A stretch of DNA of 64,000 nucleotides, taken from JAAYHG01 sp012735455. GTDB lineage: Bacteria; Bacillota; DTU030; DUMP01. A program made the position numbers and the translations under genes. The stretch covers positions 211,057 to 275,056 of the forward strand of contig JBMNIX010000002.1 of assembly GCA_050951365.1 (NCBI GenBank). Reading direction: 5' to 3'. Positions 15,993-25,349 of the stretch are shown one piece after another. Below the pieces are notes generated by a model, which was given only the letters and a program-made list of their open reading frames with translations, searched no databases and had not been told where the DNA came from. Within the stretch, counting starts at the first letter, position 1. Each line of letters opens with the position of its first letter.

Positions 15993-18575
15993 ATGCGACG
16001 TATACTGGCTCTATGCCTGAGCCTGATCTTAACTCTATCCTGGCTGCCAGCCATTCCTAACCTGGCCCAGGCTGCCCCTCAAGCGGGCGATATTGGTTTC
16101 TTTTGGGATTCCCCTGGCTCCAGTTATGGTATCTTTGCCACGACGCGGGCCCTGGACGCCCTGGCTACTCTCCAAGAGGTATATGAGAGCGATCCGGATT
16201 TGGTGCAACCTGTTGAATTGGGGCAAAGCATCGCTCTCGCCAGGGACTACCTGATGACCCAGAACGACGCAGGTGTCTGGACTGACAAGCTCGCCGGTGA
16301 TTGGGCAGCTTTAGCTGTAGCCAAGGCTGGTGGTGATATACAGCCTCACCTGGCTTCGCTTCAGGCGGACCTAAGGCCAAAGAGTTTTGACCCCGATATA
16401 GAAAACCCGGTTCCCACGACGGATCTTGCGCGCTCTTTGCTGGTTGCGGCGAGTGTCTACGCCGAGTCGCCTGATCTTGCCGCTTTTGCCGACAAAGAAG
16501 GTAAGACCTTGTGGCAAGCACTCCAGGAGAGAACAGTAACAGAAACGGTCTACCTTGATGACCACGATGTGGAGCTTATGCGCTTCGGACTTTTTACAGA
16601 AGGTGACACCCTGAATGCCACAACATACGCGATAATAGCCCTGGATGAGGTTGATAAACTAGATATAGATGACGAGGATCGCCAGAAAGTAGTTGACTGG
16701 TTACTGGCAGCTCGTATCGGACAGGGATGGGGCTGGCAACCGGTGTGGGCTTGGGATGAAGACCTAAACTATGGTCCTCCAACTCCCGATCCTGATTCCT
16801 CGGCGTCTGCTATCCGCGCCCTGGCATCGCTTGCCCCTGAAGATGAAGAGGTTCGAGAAGCTATTGCCGGTGCATTCCAGTACCTGCAATCTTTACAGGG
16901 AACAGATGGCAGCATTACTTCCTGGGGCAGTCCTTCAGCAGCGTCAACGGCAGAAGTGATTATTGCCCTTTTGACCAGTGGCGAGGATCCCAGTACATTT
17001 CAACGAAATGGAAAATCCCTGGTGGATGGATTGCTTGGACTCCAGCAAACGGAGCCCTATGAACCACCGCAGGACCCTTCAACCCCTGCTACTGTAACAG
17101 TTTCTGTTGAGGTACGCGGTCAAGGGAAGACGTTTTTCTCCGGCACCGTCTCGTTGGCGGCAGATAAAGCCACCCCTCTCGAAGCACTGAAGAAGACTGA
17201 CCTGGACTATTCAAAGCGAGGTAGCTATGTCTCGAAGATCGAAGACCTGGAAGAGCAAGGTTCGGCTGGTTGGAAGTATGCCGTCAATGGGGAGGTACCT
17301 TCTGCCCCCGCCGATGGGTACCTATTAAGCGATGGGGATGAACTGGTCTGGTTCTACGCCTCAAGTTACCTAGACAGCGGCGGTTTCAAAGAAGAAATCA
17401 GGCTGGAAGAAATAGAGGCGCCAAAAGTTCCGGCTGAGGTGGCAAAGGCGCGGGAAAATGCTGCTGAGAAAGCAATGGAAGAGTTGGCATCACTGCCCCA
17501 GACTTTGGATTGGGAGAAGAAGGCCAATGTCCCTCTAGAACTTGTCACCGGTACCACTTTAGACTTACCCGGCAACACAGAGACCGTCTGGTCGGATGAA
17601 GAACTGACCTACTGGCGCGATGTGCTCAGCATCAATAAGGTAGAGGTCACTCATACGGCCCAGCCGGGCAAAGAGGCCAGGATAAGCGACGAGCTGGGCG
17701 AAGTCACCCTTGTGATCCCACCAGGCGCGTTTGCCGAAGAAGCCAGTATCACTATCCGGGAGAGCGACCAGGGCGAGCGGCTGACCCTTCCACCTACCCA
17801 CAAATACCTGAGTCACATTTATAGCCTGGATGCTGATGGCATAAGCTCTAGAGAGCCGGTGACACTAGCCCTGAAGCTGATTATTAGCGGGGACACAGCT
17901 GCTGAAGATCTAGTTGTGGCTTACTTTGATTCCCAACGCCAGGTGTGGCGACCGGTTCCTGCTGTCCTCGACCGGGCCAACGGGCAAATCCTGGCCCAAA
18001 TTACACACTTTGGCCACTATGCTGTACTCAAGCGCCTGGAGCTTCCCCCCAGCTTCCCTGATGTGGAAGAGGGCTGGGACTGGGCCAAGGACTCTATTTC
18101 GCTCCTTGCCCTGCGCGGCGTGGTGCAGGGGAACCTGGTGGGTCTCTTTGAACCCGCCCGATCTGTGACCCGGGCCGAGTTTGCTCGCTTCCTGGCCCAC
18201 GGTCTCGGACTCGAATCGGCTGAGATTCCCCAATTCAGCGATGTTCCTGCCACGGCCTGGTACGCCCGGGATGTTGCCGCCTGTGTTGAGGCTGGGTTCA
18301 TAGCCGGGGACGGCGAGCGTTTTTACCCCGATGAAGTTCTCACCCGCGAGCAGGCCGCGGTGATTTTGGCACGGGTCCTGGCGGAGGCCGGAACAGACGC
18401 ACTGGTTTTCACGGACAGCCAAGAGATTTCCCCGTGGGCTCGGGCGGCTGTTTCCAAAGCGGCTGCCGCTGGGCTGATGCAGGGTGTAGGGGAAGGTCGC
18501 TTTGCTCCGCGCCTGCCTGTCTCACGGGCCCAGGCGGCCGTCTTGTTGGTGCGGCTCAGTGCTCAGGCCTTGTAG
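15993..18575 (+). CDS. SLH-anchored transcobalamin-like protein (alpha/alpha barrel + DUF4430 + ZU5-like + 3 SLH)
   Basis: 860 residues. Signal peptide 1-30 (ends LAQAAP). About 45-380: terpenoid-cyclase-like alpha/alpha repeats (e.g. SLQGTDGSITSWG, SASAIRALASL). About 390-480: DUF4430, with the diagnostic SAGWKYAVNGEVP and GDELVWFYA. About 560-690: ZU5-like beta domain (VTLVIPPGAFAEEASITI; THFGHYAVL). About 695-860: three SLH domains that anchor to the wall polymer. An alpha/alpha barrel followed by DUF4430 is the layout of vertebrate intrinsic factor and transcobalamin, and DUF4430 is classed as transcobalamin C-terminal-like. Directly behind a B12 riboswitch, it is probably an external corrinoid-binding protein. 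ATG 15993 has AAGGAG 10 bases upstream; GTG 15987 is the alternative. Confidence 0.85.
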   Translation: MRRILALCLSLILTLSWLPAIPNLAQAAPQAGDIGFFWDSPGSSYGIFATTRALDALATLQEVYESDPDLVQPVELGQSIALARDYLMTQNDAGVWTDKLAGDWAALAVAKAGGDIQPHLASLQADLRPKSFDPDIENPVPTTDLARSLLVAASVYAESPDLAAFADKEGKTLWQALQERTVTETVYLDDHDVELMRFGLFTEGDTLNATTYAIIALDEVDKLDIDDEDRQKVVDWLLAARIGQGWGWQPVWAWDEDLNYGPPTPDPDSSASAIRALASLAPEDEEVREAIAGAFQYLQSLQGTDGSITSWGSPSAASTAEVIIALLTSGEDPSTFQRNGKSLVDGLLGLQQTEPYEPPQDPSTPATVTVSVEVRGQGKTFFSGTVSLAADKATPLEALKKTDLDYSKRGSYVSKIEDLEEQGSAGWKYAVNGEVPSAPADGYLLSDGDELVWFYASSYLDSGGFKEEIRLEEIEAPKVPAEVAKARENAAEKAMEELASLPQTLDWEKKANVPLELVTGTTLDLPGNTETVWSDEELTYWRDVLSINKVEVTHTAQPGKEARISDELGEVTLVIPPGAFAEEASITIRESDQGERLTLPPTHKYLSHIYSLDADGISSREPVTLALKLIISGDTAAEDLVVAYFDSQRQVWRPVPAVLDRANGQILAQITHFGHYAVLKRLELPPSFPDVEEGWDWAKDSISLLALRGVVQGNLVGLFEPARSVTRAEFARFLAHGLGLESAEIPQFSDVPATAWYARDVAACVEAGFIAGDGERFYPDEVLTREQAAVILARVLAEAGTDALVFTDSQEISPWARAAVSKAAAAGLMQGVGEGRFAPRLPVSRAQAAVLLVRLSAQAL

Positions 18576-18633
18576 TAGCACATCCCTGTTAAGAAAAAGC
18601 AACGCCGTAACCCTGTCTAAGGAGTTGATCCCC

Positions 18634-19791
18634 ATGGAAAGGCCGCTGCGTTTCTTCCTCTTACTGTTGCTAGCCTGTCTCCTCCTTTCAACTGTGGGCT
18701 GCTGGCGGGCACCTGAGTCACGCCCGGCACCAGAACCTTCCCAGGCTGCGCAGGGGGTAAGTGTGCTGCCGCCGAGCGGACATAAGCAGGGTGAAAAACC
18801 CAAAGAACCCGTAGAGAAGATGCCAAGCGGACAGCAGGAAGCCGTGCAAACGGTGGAGACACCCGCTGCCGCTCCCCAAGGGAATAAGAGCAGCGGGTCT
18901 ACCCCCCAGCCGACTGGAGCGGGAGAGAAAGCACCTGCTGCTGTCCTCACCCTTTGGATAACCCGCGACTTCGGTGCCGGAGTGATCAAGGCGGTGGATG
19001 TGGAGCCTTCTTCCGGGCAGCAGGTGCTGGACATATTAGCTGACGAGGTTGAGGTGGAGACGACCTACGGTGGAGGGTTTGTGGCCCGCATCAACGGCAT
19101 GGGCGGCGGCCGACCTGGAGAAGACTGGTTTTACTGGGTCAACGGTATCCTGGCCAGCATCGGCTCGGGGGAGTTTCCGGCCCGGCCCGGGGACAATATC
19201 TGGTGGGATTTTCACCCCTGGAACCGTACCGCCTTTTTACCGGCAGTGGTAGGCGCCTACCCGGAACCCTTTCGCCGCGGCTACACGGGCGAACCCGCTG
19301 CGGCCCAGGTCCTTTACACAACAAGGGGACAAAGGGCTGCTGAGCTTGTGGCCGATGCTCTGGAGGAGAGTGGAGCGCCCAAACCACAGCTGGCGGACTA
19401 CCAGGAAGGTAGTCTCCTTCAGCGCTTAGCGCCCACCCTCCTGGTAGCGACCTGGCCGGAGCTCGGAAATGACAAAGACCTAAACGGGCTTCTCAAGAAC
19501 TGGCGCAAGACGGGACTTTACATCAGTTTGAGCGACAAGGGCCTGGCGGCCCTGGATGCCAGTGGGCAAGAAGCCATCAGTTTCGAGCAGGGAGCCGGGG
19601 CCATAGTGGCCACCGGCAGTGGTCCTGGCGACCCCAACCCCCTTTGGCTCGTTCTCGGGACAGATGACCAGGGTCTGGAGAAAGCAGCGAACCTCCTGGT
19701 ACAGCAGCCAGAGCAACTCTCCCGGTGCATCGGCGTAGTGGTCGGGCCTCAGGGTGAGACTGTGGCTCTGCCGGCGGAGGACAAGTCATGA
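18634..19791 (+). CDS. DUF4430 lipoprotein, probable corrinoid-binding protein
   Basis: 385 residues. Lipoprotein signal peptide with lipobox STVGC, then a Pro/Gln/Glu-rich spacer of about 80 residues that would let the domain reach through the wall. DUF4430 follows (about 105-200): VLTLWITRDFGAG, then EDWFYWVNGILASIGSGEF and GDNIWWDFHPWNR, which keep the Trp-rich ligand face typical of this fold. The last 185 residues (from AFLPAVVGAYPEPF) recur with DUF4430 in ECF-linked lipoproteins in my reading but I cannot name the domain. Spacing to the next gene is an ATGA overlap with ecfT, so it probably hands ligand to the ECF transporter at the membrane. Confidence 0.82.
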   Translation: MERPLRFFLLLLLACLLLSTVGCWRAPESRPAPEPSQAAQGVSVLPPSGHKQGEKPKEPVEKMPSGQQEAVQTVETPAAAPQGNKSSGSTPQPTGAGEKAPAAVLTLWITRDFGAGVIKAVDVEPSSGQQVLDILADEVEVETTYGGGFVARINGMGGGRPGEDWFYWVNGILASIGSGEFPARPGDNIWWDFHPWNRTAFLPAVVGAYPEPFRRGYTGEPAAAQVLYTTRGQRAAELVADALEESGAPKPQLADYQEGSLLQRLAPTLLVATWPELGNDKDLNGLLKNWRKTGLYISLSDKGLAALDASGQEAISFEQGAGAIVATGSGPGDPNPLWLVLGTDDQGLEKAANLLVQQPEQLSRCIGVVVGPQGETVALPAEDKS

Positions 19792-20696
19792 GACGGAGGT
19801 TCGCGGCTTTAGCCTTCCCGGCTTTGCACCCATCGGTTTCCCTTACGTACGCCGGAGCCCTGCTGGTGCTGCTCCTTCTCTACACCCATCCGCTCTATCT
19901 GTTGGCCCTGGCCGCTTTACCTGGGGTAACCTTGGCCAGTCGCCAGCAGGGGAGACTGTGGCGGCGCCGCCTTGCTTGGAGTCTCCTCCTTTGCTTCTTC
20001 ATAGTCCTCTTTAATGCCATTTTCGGAGGGCGCGGGGCAACGCCTCTTCTTGTTCTAACCTTGCCAGGTCTTGGTGTGCGCCATGTTACCCTGGAGGGCT
20101 TGTTGTACGGTGGAACCATGGCCCTGCGCCTCGGAGGGGTTATTGGCAGCTTTACCCTTCTGGCCGATCTGGTGGACCTGGAGCGGCTCCTTTATTCTTC
20201 ACCCCTGGCTGGACGGGCCAGCCTCACTGCTGCCCTGACCTTGGGGTTGGTTCCCCGCCTCAGCCGCAGTGCTCGCACCCTGCTTGAGGTGCAGGCAAGC
20301 CGCGGTGCCCCGGTTACAGCTACCAACCTGCGCCGGGGTGTCAGGGCAGCGGGCCCCCTCCTGGCTGCTCTGAGCGAAACCGCTCTGGAGTCCTCTCTGG
20401 ATATGGCCGAGGTGCTGGCAGCGCGCGGCTATGGCAGTGGCCGCGCCACTCGCTGGCGGCGTCAGGGGTGGCATCTAAGGGACACACTGGTCATGGCCGG
20501 GTCCGCTCTGGCCCTGGTTTACGGCTTCAGCGCCTACCGGGCTGGTGTGGGGCAGCTTACTTACTACCCTACTCTTAGCCTTCCAGGTGCCAAGCCGGGT
20601 ATTACGGAACTGGTGGTCATTACGGGCCTGTTACTTCTGCCTGCAGCTCTTTTTTGGGGGTGGCGCTATTGCCGCTGGCTGCGTGCAAGCATTTAA
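19788..20696 (+). CDS. ecfT: ECF transporter transmembrane subunit EcfT
   Basis: 302 residues, five to six hydrophobic segments plus a large cytoplasmic part. The two coupling-helix Ala-Arg-Gly motifs are present: QASRGAP and LAARGYG, which dock onto the two ATPase domains. ECF transporters import vitamins using an exchangeable or dedicated S subunit; because the ATPase and S genes follow at once, this is a dedicated (group I) arrangement. The ATG overlaps the stop of the lipoprotein gene (ATGA), showing translational coupling. Confidence 0.92.
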   Translation: MRRRFAALAFPALHPSVSLTYAGALLVLLLLYTHPLYLLALAALPGVTLASRQQGRLWRRRLAWSLLLCFFIVLFNAIFGGRGATPLLVLTLPGLGVRHVTLEGLLYGGTMALRLGGVIGSFTLLADLVDLERLLYSSPLAGRASLTAALTLGLVPRLSRSARTLLEVQASRGAPVTATNLRRGVRAAGPLLAALSETALESSLDMAEVLAARGYGSGRATRWRRQGWHLRDTLVMAGSALALVYGFSAYRAGVGQLTYYPTLSLPGAKPGITELVVITGLLLLPAALFWGWRYCRWLRASI

Positions 20697-22336
20697 CCTA
20701 CCGGTACCCAGGTTCCGCAGTACCGGCCCTTAAGGATATTGACCTTACCATTAACCGAGGAGAGTTTATTCTTATTTTAGGCGGTTCCGGCAGCGGCAAG
20801 TCCACGCTGCTGCGCTTCTTGGCCGGCCTTGCCCCCGCTTTCTCCGGCGGCCACGTGCGAGGCCGGGTACTTCTGGACGGGAAGGACCTGGCTACCTTGA
20901 AACGCCGCGAGGTGGCGCGCCGCGTAGGGCTGGTGTTTCAAGACCCGGACCGCAGCCTTCTCTTTCGCGACTTGGAAACAGAGGTGGCCTTTGGTCTGGA
21001 GAACCTGGGTTTTCCCCCCGCTGAGATCCGGCGGCGTGTGGCCGAGACTATAAGCGCCCTTAGGCTCAGTGAGTACCGGGGTGTGCCACTATCCGAACTC
21101 TCCGGGGGGATAAGACAAAAGGTAACCCTGGCTGCCACTTTAGCCCTGCGGCCGGAGCTGCTGCTCTTGGATGAGCCTACCGCGGAGCTGGATCCGGTGG
21201 CAGCGGTGGACTTTCTGCACGTGCTTAAGGACCTTAATTCCGAGTTGGGCCTAACAGTTGTTCTGGCTGAACAGCGGGCGGACCGCTGCCTCCCCCTGGC
21301 GGATCGCGTTATGGTCATGGAGGCGGGTTGTGTCGCCTGGCAGGGAGGGCCGCGGGAGCTTGCCGGTTGGGCCTGGCCTGAGCGGGCCTGGTTGTTGCCG
21401 CCTATTCCGCGTTTTTTCGCCGGCTTATCAGCTCCTGCTGCACCCCTTACTGTTAAGGAGGGTCGGGCTGCCCTGGCCCATTACCCTGGGCTGCAGGGAT
21501 ATCGTTGTCCCAGCCAGGGATGCAAGGAAGAAACAAGAGCAGAGCGGGGCGAAGCGCTGGCCCGTTTGGAGAAGGTGCAGGTAACCTACCCTGGCGGCGT
21601 GCAGGCCCTGAAGGAGCTGGATTTGGCCTTTTACTCTGGCGAGGTGACCTGTCTCTTGGGTGAAAACGGCGCCGGTAAGAGCACCCTCCTTAAGGTGCTG
21701 GCCGGTCTTACCCTTCCCTCACGTGGACGAGCCATCGTTCTGGGTGAGGACACCAGGCGCACAAGGGCCGAAACCCTGGCACGCGGGGTTGGTTATCTGG
21801 CCCAGGATACCGCGGCATACCTGGTGGCCGAGACAGTGGCCCAAGAAGTAGCCAGCACCCTGGAGAACTTGGGCCAACCGGATGAAGGACGGGTTGCCGA
21901 GATGCTTTCCTCCTTTAACCTGACTCAGGTAGCCGGCAGCAACCCGCGTGACCTCAGCCTGGGTCAGCGCAAGGCCGTGGCCCTGGCTGCCACCCTGGTG
22001 CGTGATCCGCTCCTTGTACTCTTGGACGAGCCCACCCGCGGACTCAGTGCCGACTGGCGGGAGGCCCTGGGTCGGTTCCTCCGGGAATTGGCCCGTGGTG
22101 GACGCGGCGTGGTGGCTGTTACCCATGACGTGGAATTTGCCGCTGCCTGGGCGGATCGGATTGTCTTTCTTTTCGGCGGGCAGGTGGCAGCGGATGGTAC
22201 ACCTGCAGCCACCTTCGCCGCCTCGCCCTTTTACGCGCCTCAGATTCAGCAACTGCTAGGGGATTTGTTTCCCAGCGCCATCGAGCCCGACCAAGCCCGG
22301 AGCTTCGTGGAAAGGTTGGTGGCAGGCGGTGCTTGA
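20660..22336 (+). CDS. Fused ECF ATPase (EcfA-EcfA')
   Basis: 558 residues holding two complete ABC domains. First: Walker A GGSGSGKST, signature LSGGIRQ, Walker B LLLLDEPT. Second: Walker A GENGAGKST, signature LSLGQRK, Walker B LLVLLDEPT, with the switch His in VAVTHD. The first Q-loop segment is VGLVFQDPDRSLL, typical of EcfA/CbiO. A linker of about 50 residues joins the halves. It powers the EcfT/S complex. The start is uncertain: GTG 20660 or TTG 20654, both inside the ecfT 3' end (about 37-43 bases overlap) with no strong SD, so it likely depends on coupling. Confidence 0.92.
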   Translation: MALLPLAACKHLTYRYPGSAVPALKDIDLTINRGEFILILGGSGSGKSTLLRFLAGLAPAFSGGHVRGRVLLDGKDLATLKRREVARRVGLVFQDPDRSLLFRDLETEVAFGLENLGFPPAEIRRRVAETISALRLSEYRGVPLSELSGGIRQKVTLAATLALRPELLLLDEPTAELDPVAAVDFLHVLKDLNSELGLTVVLAEQRADRCLPLADRVMVMEAGCVAWQGGPRELAGWAWPERAWLLPPIPRFFAGLSAPAAPLTVKEGRAALAHYPGLQGYRCPSQGCKEETRAERGEALARLEKVQVTYPGGVQALKELDLAFYSGEVTCLLGENGAGKSTLLKVLAGLTLPSRGRAIVLGEDTRRTRAETLARGVGYLAQDTAAYLVAETVAQEVASTLENLGQPDEGRVAEMLSSFNLTQVAGSNPRDLSLGQRKAVALAATLVRDPLLVLLDEPTRGLSADWREALGRFLRELARGGRGVVAVTHDVEFAAAWADRIVFLFGGQVAADGTPAATFAASPFYAPQIQQLLGDLFPSAIEPDQARSFVERLVAGGA

Positions 22337-22970
22337 TTACCTACTTGTCCTGCCCTGGTCGCTGCTGGCCTTCTTACTCCTTGGTTTAGCCCTGGGCGTC
22401 TTTGTCTTGCTTTATGAAAGGCGCCAGGACAGCCGGGAAGTCCCTGTTGTTGCGGCTTTAGCCGCCCTGGCTGCCGCAGGGCGAATACCCTTTGCTGCCA
22501 TTCCCAATGTCCAGCCCACCACCTACCTTGTACTCCTGGCGGGCTTTGTCTTTGGCCCTGTGCCAGGCTTCACTGTGGGGGCCACTGCTGCCTTAGCCTC
22601 GAATTTCTTCCTGGGACAAGGGCCGTGGACACCGTGGCAGATGCTGGCCTGGGGGCTGGTTGGCGCCAGCGGAGGGTGGGTAGGCCGCCTTTTCCCGCGA
22701 GCAGGGACCGGCACTTTAGCAGCATTGGGGATCATCTGGGGCTACCTGTTTGGGGTCATCATGAATCTATGGAACTGGCTGGCCTATGTTTATCCCCTCA
22801 CGCTTACCACCTTTCTTGCGGTAGAGGCCACAGGCATCTGGTTCGATACCATGCATGCAGGCGGAAACGCGCTCATGGCACTCTTTCTCACCAAGCGCCT
22901 CCTGCCCCGGCTGGTGCGTTTTCGTGAGCGCCTGTACTTTGAGGTGGTTCGCGAAGTGAACCTTGATTAA
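22329..22970 (+). CDS. ECF transporter S component, probably cobalamin-specific (CbrT-like)
   Basis: 213 residues, about six membrane helices. The segment AAAGRIPFAAIPNVQPTTYL followed by FGPVPGFTVGATAALASNFF and GQGPWTPWQM is the recognisable core of the CbrT-like S family, whose Lactobacillus member imports cobalamin and cobinamide. The B12 riboswitch at the head of the operon supports the same ligand here. GTG 22329 overlaps the end of the ATPase gene by 8 bases. It binds the vitamin in the membrane and delivers it through EcfT. Confidence 0.85.
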   Translation: MLDYLLVLPWSLLAFLLLGLALGVFVLLYERRQDSREVPVVAALAALAAAGRIPFAAIPNVQPTTYLVLLAGFVFGPVPGFTVGATAALASNFFLGQGPWTPWQMLAWGLVGASGGWVGRLFPRAGTGTLAALGIIWGYLFGVIMNLWNWLAYVYPLTLTTFLAVEATGIWFDTMHAGGNALMALFLTKRLLPRLVRFRERLYFEVVREVNLD

Positions 22971-22989
22971 ATGAAAGGAGATTGAAACG

Positions 22990-24441
22990 GTGATGAGAGC
23001 AAGAACTAAGCGCCTCAAGTTACCGGTGGTGACTATTGTTTGCCTGGTCCTGGTGCTGGCGTTGGCGGTGCCCACCGGAGCCGCTCCCATCACGGCTGCC
23101 GCTCAAGAGGCCGCCGAGCGGGGGGTGGCCTATCTCAAGGGCATGCAGAACCCTGACGGCGGCATGCCTGTGCAGCCGGGGGGCAAGAGTGATGCTCTGG
23201 TTACCGCCTGGGTGGCCCTGGCCCTCAGGGCGCAGGGTGAAAACCCTGAGACTCTCTTGAGTTTTCTGCAGGCGGACAAGACCAAATGGGACGCCACCAC
23301 CGACTACGCCCGCATCGCCCTGGCCGTCCAGGCGGCAGGGGGCGATCCGCACCGGGTCGGAGGACGTGACCTCCCGGCCCTCTTGAAGGCCCGGCAGCGG
23401 CCGGACGGCTCCTTTGGTAATGACCAGGAAGAAGGCCTGATAAACGCGCATGTCTGGAGCATCCTGGCCCTGGCGGCCACAGAGGGCGAGATACCCAGGG
23501 CCGGTGCCACCCGTGTTTGGCTCCTCAACCAGCAGAATGAAGACGGTGGGTTTGGTTATGCCAGCGGACTGTTGAGCGATGTGGACAATACCGCTGCCGC
23601 CATCCAGGCCCTGGTGGTGCTTGGCGAGCGCGGTAAGCCGCTCGCGCGAGCCTTAAACTTTATGCGGCAGGCCAGCGATGACGGCGGGGCCTGGGGTGGT
23701 TTTGCCGGCGGGGCGAACGTAGCCACCGCTGCCTGGGGCCTGCAGGCCCTGGCCGCGGCCGGGGAAGACCCACTGAGCTCACCGTGGACCATAGATGGCA
23801 AGGGGCCTGTCCAGTATATACTCTCCCTGCAGGAGGACGATGGTTGTTTCGCCTACACTCCAGGTTTGCGCTCTCAACCTGTCTGGATGACGGCCCAGGC
23901 CCTGCTCGGCCTCTCGGGGGTTCCTTTTCCGGCAGCCGCTGGTTTCCGCGATGTCCCACCGGGAGATCCAGCGGCCATGGCAGTGCATAAGCTTGTTAGG
24001 CGGGGTGCCATTGCCGGCTACAGCGATTTTGCCTTTCATCCTCAAGACAATCTGACTCGTGCCCAATTTGCCAAGGTGCTCTGCTTGGCCCTAACCGATT
24101 ATACCGCGGCTGAGGCTGCCGGCTTTGAACCGTCTCCCTTCTCCGATGTCCCTGCCTGGGCGGAACCGTATGTAAGTGTAGTTGCAGCCCCCGAGCGAGC
24201 CTGGCTCAAGGGTGTTGGCGCAGGACGTTTTGCGCCTGACGAGCCTGTTACCGGAGCCCAAGTGGCTACGGTGCTGCTCAGGGCCAGCGGTAAGGCGAAC
24301 GCTGTTCCTGTAACAAACCCCTGGTATGCCGGTTACGTTGCTGCCGCTGGTTCGGAGGGGCTTCTCTGGGATGGCTTTGATCCCTTGGCGCCCGCCACTC
24401 GAGCCCAGTGCGCCCTGGCTTTAGCCGCTTTGCTAGACTGA
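22990..24441 (+). CDS. SLH-anchored alpha/alpha-barrel protein of the cobalamin operon
   Basis: 483 residues. Signal peptide 1-33. Residues 35-320 hold prenyltransferase/squalene-oxidase-type repeats: MQNPDGGMPVQPGG, RQRPDGSFGNDQEEG, NQQNEDGGFGYASG and LQEDDGCFAYTPG, each with the 'Q..DGG.' turn. Residues 320-483 are three SLH domains (FRDVPPGDPAAMAVHKLV; HPQDNLTRAQFAKVL; FAPDEPVTGAQVATVLL). No catalytic DxDD or QW set is evident, so a cyclase role is unlikely; in vertebrate B12 carriers the same barrel cradles the corrin. It lacks DUF4430, which is supplied by the lipoprotein and by 15993-18575. GTG 22990 (ATG 22993 also possible), SD AAAGGAG. Last gene before the operon terminator. Confidence 0.8.
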   Translation: MMRARTKRLKLPVVTIVCLVLVLALAVPTGAAPITAAAQEAAERGVAYLKGMQNPDGGMPVQPGGKSDALVTAWVALALRAQGENPETLLSFLQADKTKWDATTDYARIALAVQAAGGDPHRVGGRDLPALLKARQRPDGSFGNDQEEGLINAHVWSILALAATEGEIPRAGATRVWLLNQQNEDGGFGYASGLLSDVDNTAAAIQALVVLGERGKPLARALNFMRQASDDGGAWGGFAGGANVATAAWGLQALAAAGEDPLSSPWTIDGKGPVQYILSLQEDDGCFAYTPGLRSQPVWMTAQALLGLSGVPFPAAAGFRDVPPGDPAAMAVHKLVRRGAIAGYSDFAFHPQDNLTRAQFAKVLCLALTDYTAAEAAGFEPSPFSDVPAWAEPYVSVVAAPERAWLKGVGAGRFAPDEPVTGAQVATVLLRASGKANAVPVTNPWYAGYVAAAGSEGLLWDGFDPLAPATRAQCALALAALLD

Positions 24442-24467
24442 GGCGGTAGGCCATATGTGCTGTCTGA

Positions 24468-24505
24468 ACCCCCTGTGGTAGAAGAAGACTACCCAGGGGG
24501 TTTGA
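24468..24505 (+). terminator. Terminator of the cobalamin-uptake operon
   Basis: ACCCCCTG-T-GGTAG, loop AAGAAGA, CTACC-CAGGGGGT, then TTTG. It separates the operon from the phosphatase gene. Confidence 0.65.
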
Positions 24506-24625
24506 TCTCTTTGGAGCTAAAAACCAAATCTTGATTGGTGCCTGTGATCAAGTATTTGCATGAAAGAGGACCGAAGGCCACTAGAGGAGAATAGTGTTCG
24601 TAAATCTGAGTGAGGGGGTCCCACA

Positions 24626-25279
24626 TTGACACTAACCCGGGTGTTTCTTATTCGGCATGGGGAGACAGAGTACAACCGCACGGCCCGAATCCAAGGCCAG
24701 CTGGATATAGAACTCTCAGATAAGGGTCGCGCGCAGGCCCGGCTCCTAGGGCAGCGCCTGCGTGCCGAGGGGATAGAAGCTGTCCATGCCAGCGACCTGA
24801 GCCGGGCGCGGGAAACAGCGGAGATAGTCTGCCGAGAGGCAGGACTCAGCATCACTGCTTTTCATCCTGACCTGCGCGAGATAGCCTTTGGACGCTGGCA
24901 GGGGCACTCTATGGCGGAGGTAGAGAAACTCTACCCCGAGGATGTTGCCCGCTGGCTGCAGGACACAACCACCAACGCACCGCCTGGCGGCGAGTCCTAT
25001 GTGGCTTTGCAGGAGCGCAGTTGGCGGCGGGTTGAGGCTATTGCTGAGGCACACCCCGGCGAGACAGTAGCGGTGGTGGCCCACGGCGGCGTGGTCAAGT
25101 CCGTCCTCTGCAAAGTGCTCGGCATAGACCTGCACCACCGGCGCCGGGTGGTGGTGGATAATGCTTCCTTCAGCATCATTGAGCTCAGTGAACGGGGCTG
25201 GCGGGTCAAGACCTTAAACGACACCTCCCACTTAGGCGAACTCGTAAGTGCCATCAGCAAACCCTGGCCTGAGACCTAG
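24626..25279 (+). CDS. Histidine phosphatase (phosphoglycerate mutase/CobC family)
   Basis: 217 residues. Catalytic LIRHGETEYN at the N-terminus, the second Arg in SDLSRARETAEIV, Glu in LREIAFGRWQG and the second His in VVAHGGVVKSVL. The 'GRWQG' segment is common in CobC (alpha-ribazole-5'-phosphate phosphatase) and in broad-specificity members alike. Placement just after the cobalamin-uptake operon favours a role in completing the lower nucleotide loop of salvaged corrinoids, but this is inference. TTG 24626 is preceded by GAGGGGGT. Confidence 0.8.
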   Translation: MTLTRVFLIRHGETEYNRTARIQGQLDIELSDKGRAQARLLGQRLRAEGIEAVHASDLSRARETAEIVCREAGLSITAFHPDLREIAFGRWQGHSMAEVEKLYPEDVARWLQDTTTNAPPGGESYVALQERSWRRVEAIAEAHPGETVAVVAHGGVVKSVLCKVLGIDLHHRRRVVVDNASFSIIELSERGWRVKTLNDTSHLGELVSAISKPWPET

Positions 25280-25349
25280 CAGGAGAAGAGGAGAATTATC
25301 TCTTTATAGCGAAGAATGTCTACAACATGAACATCACGGAGGGTTGCAG

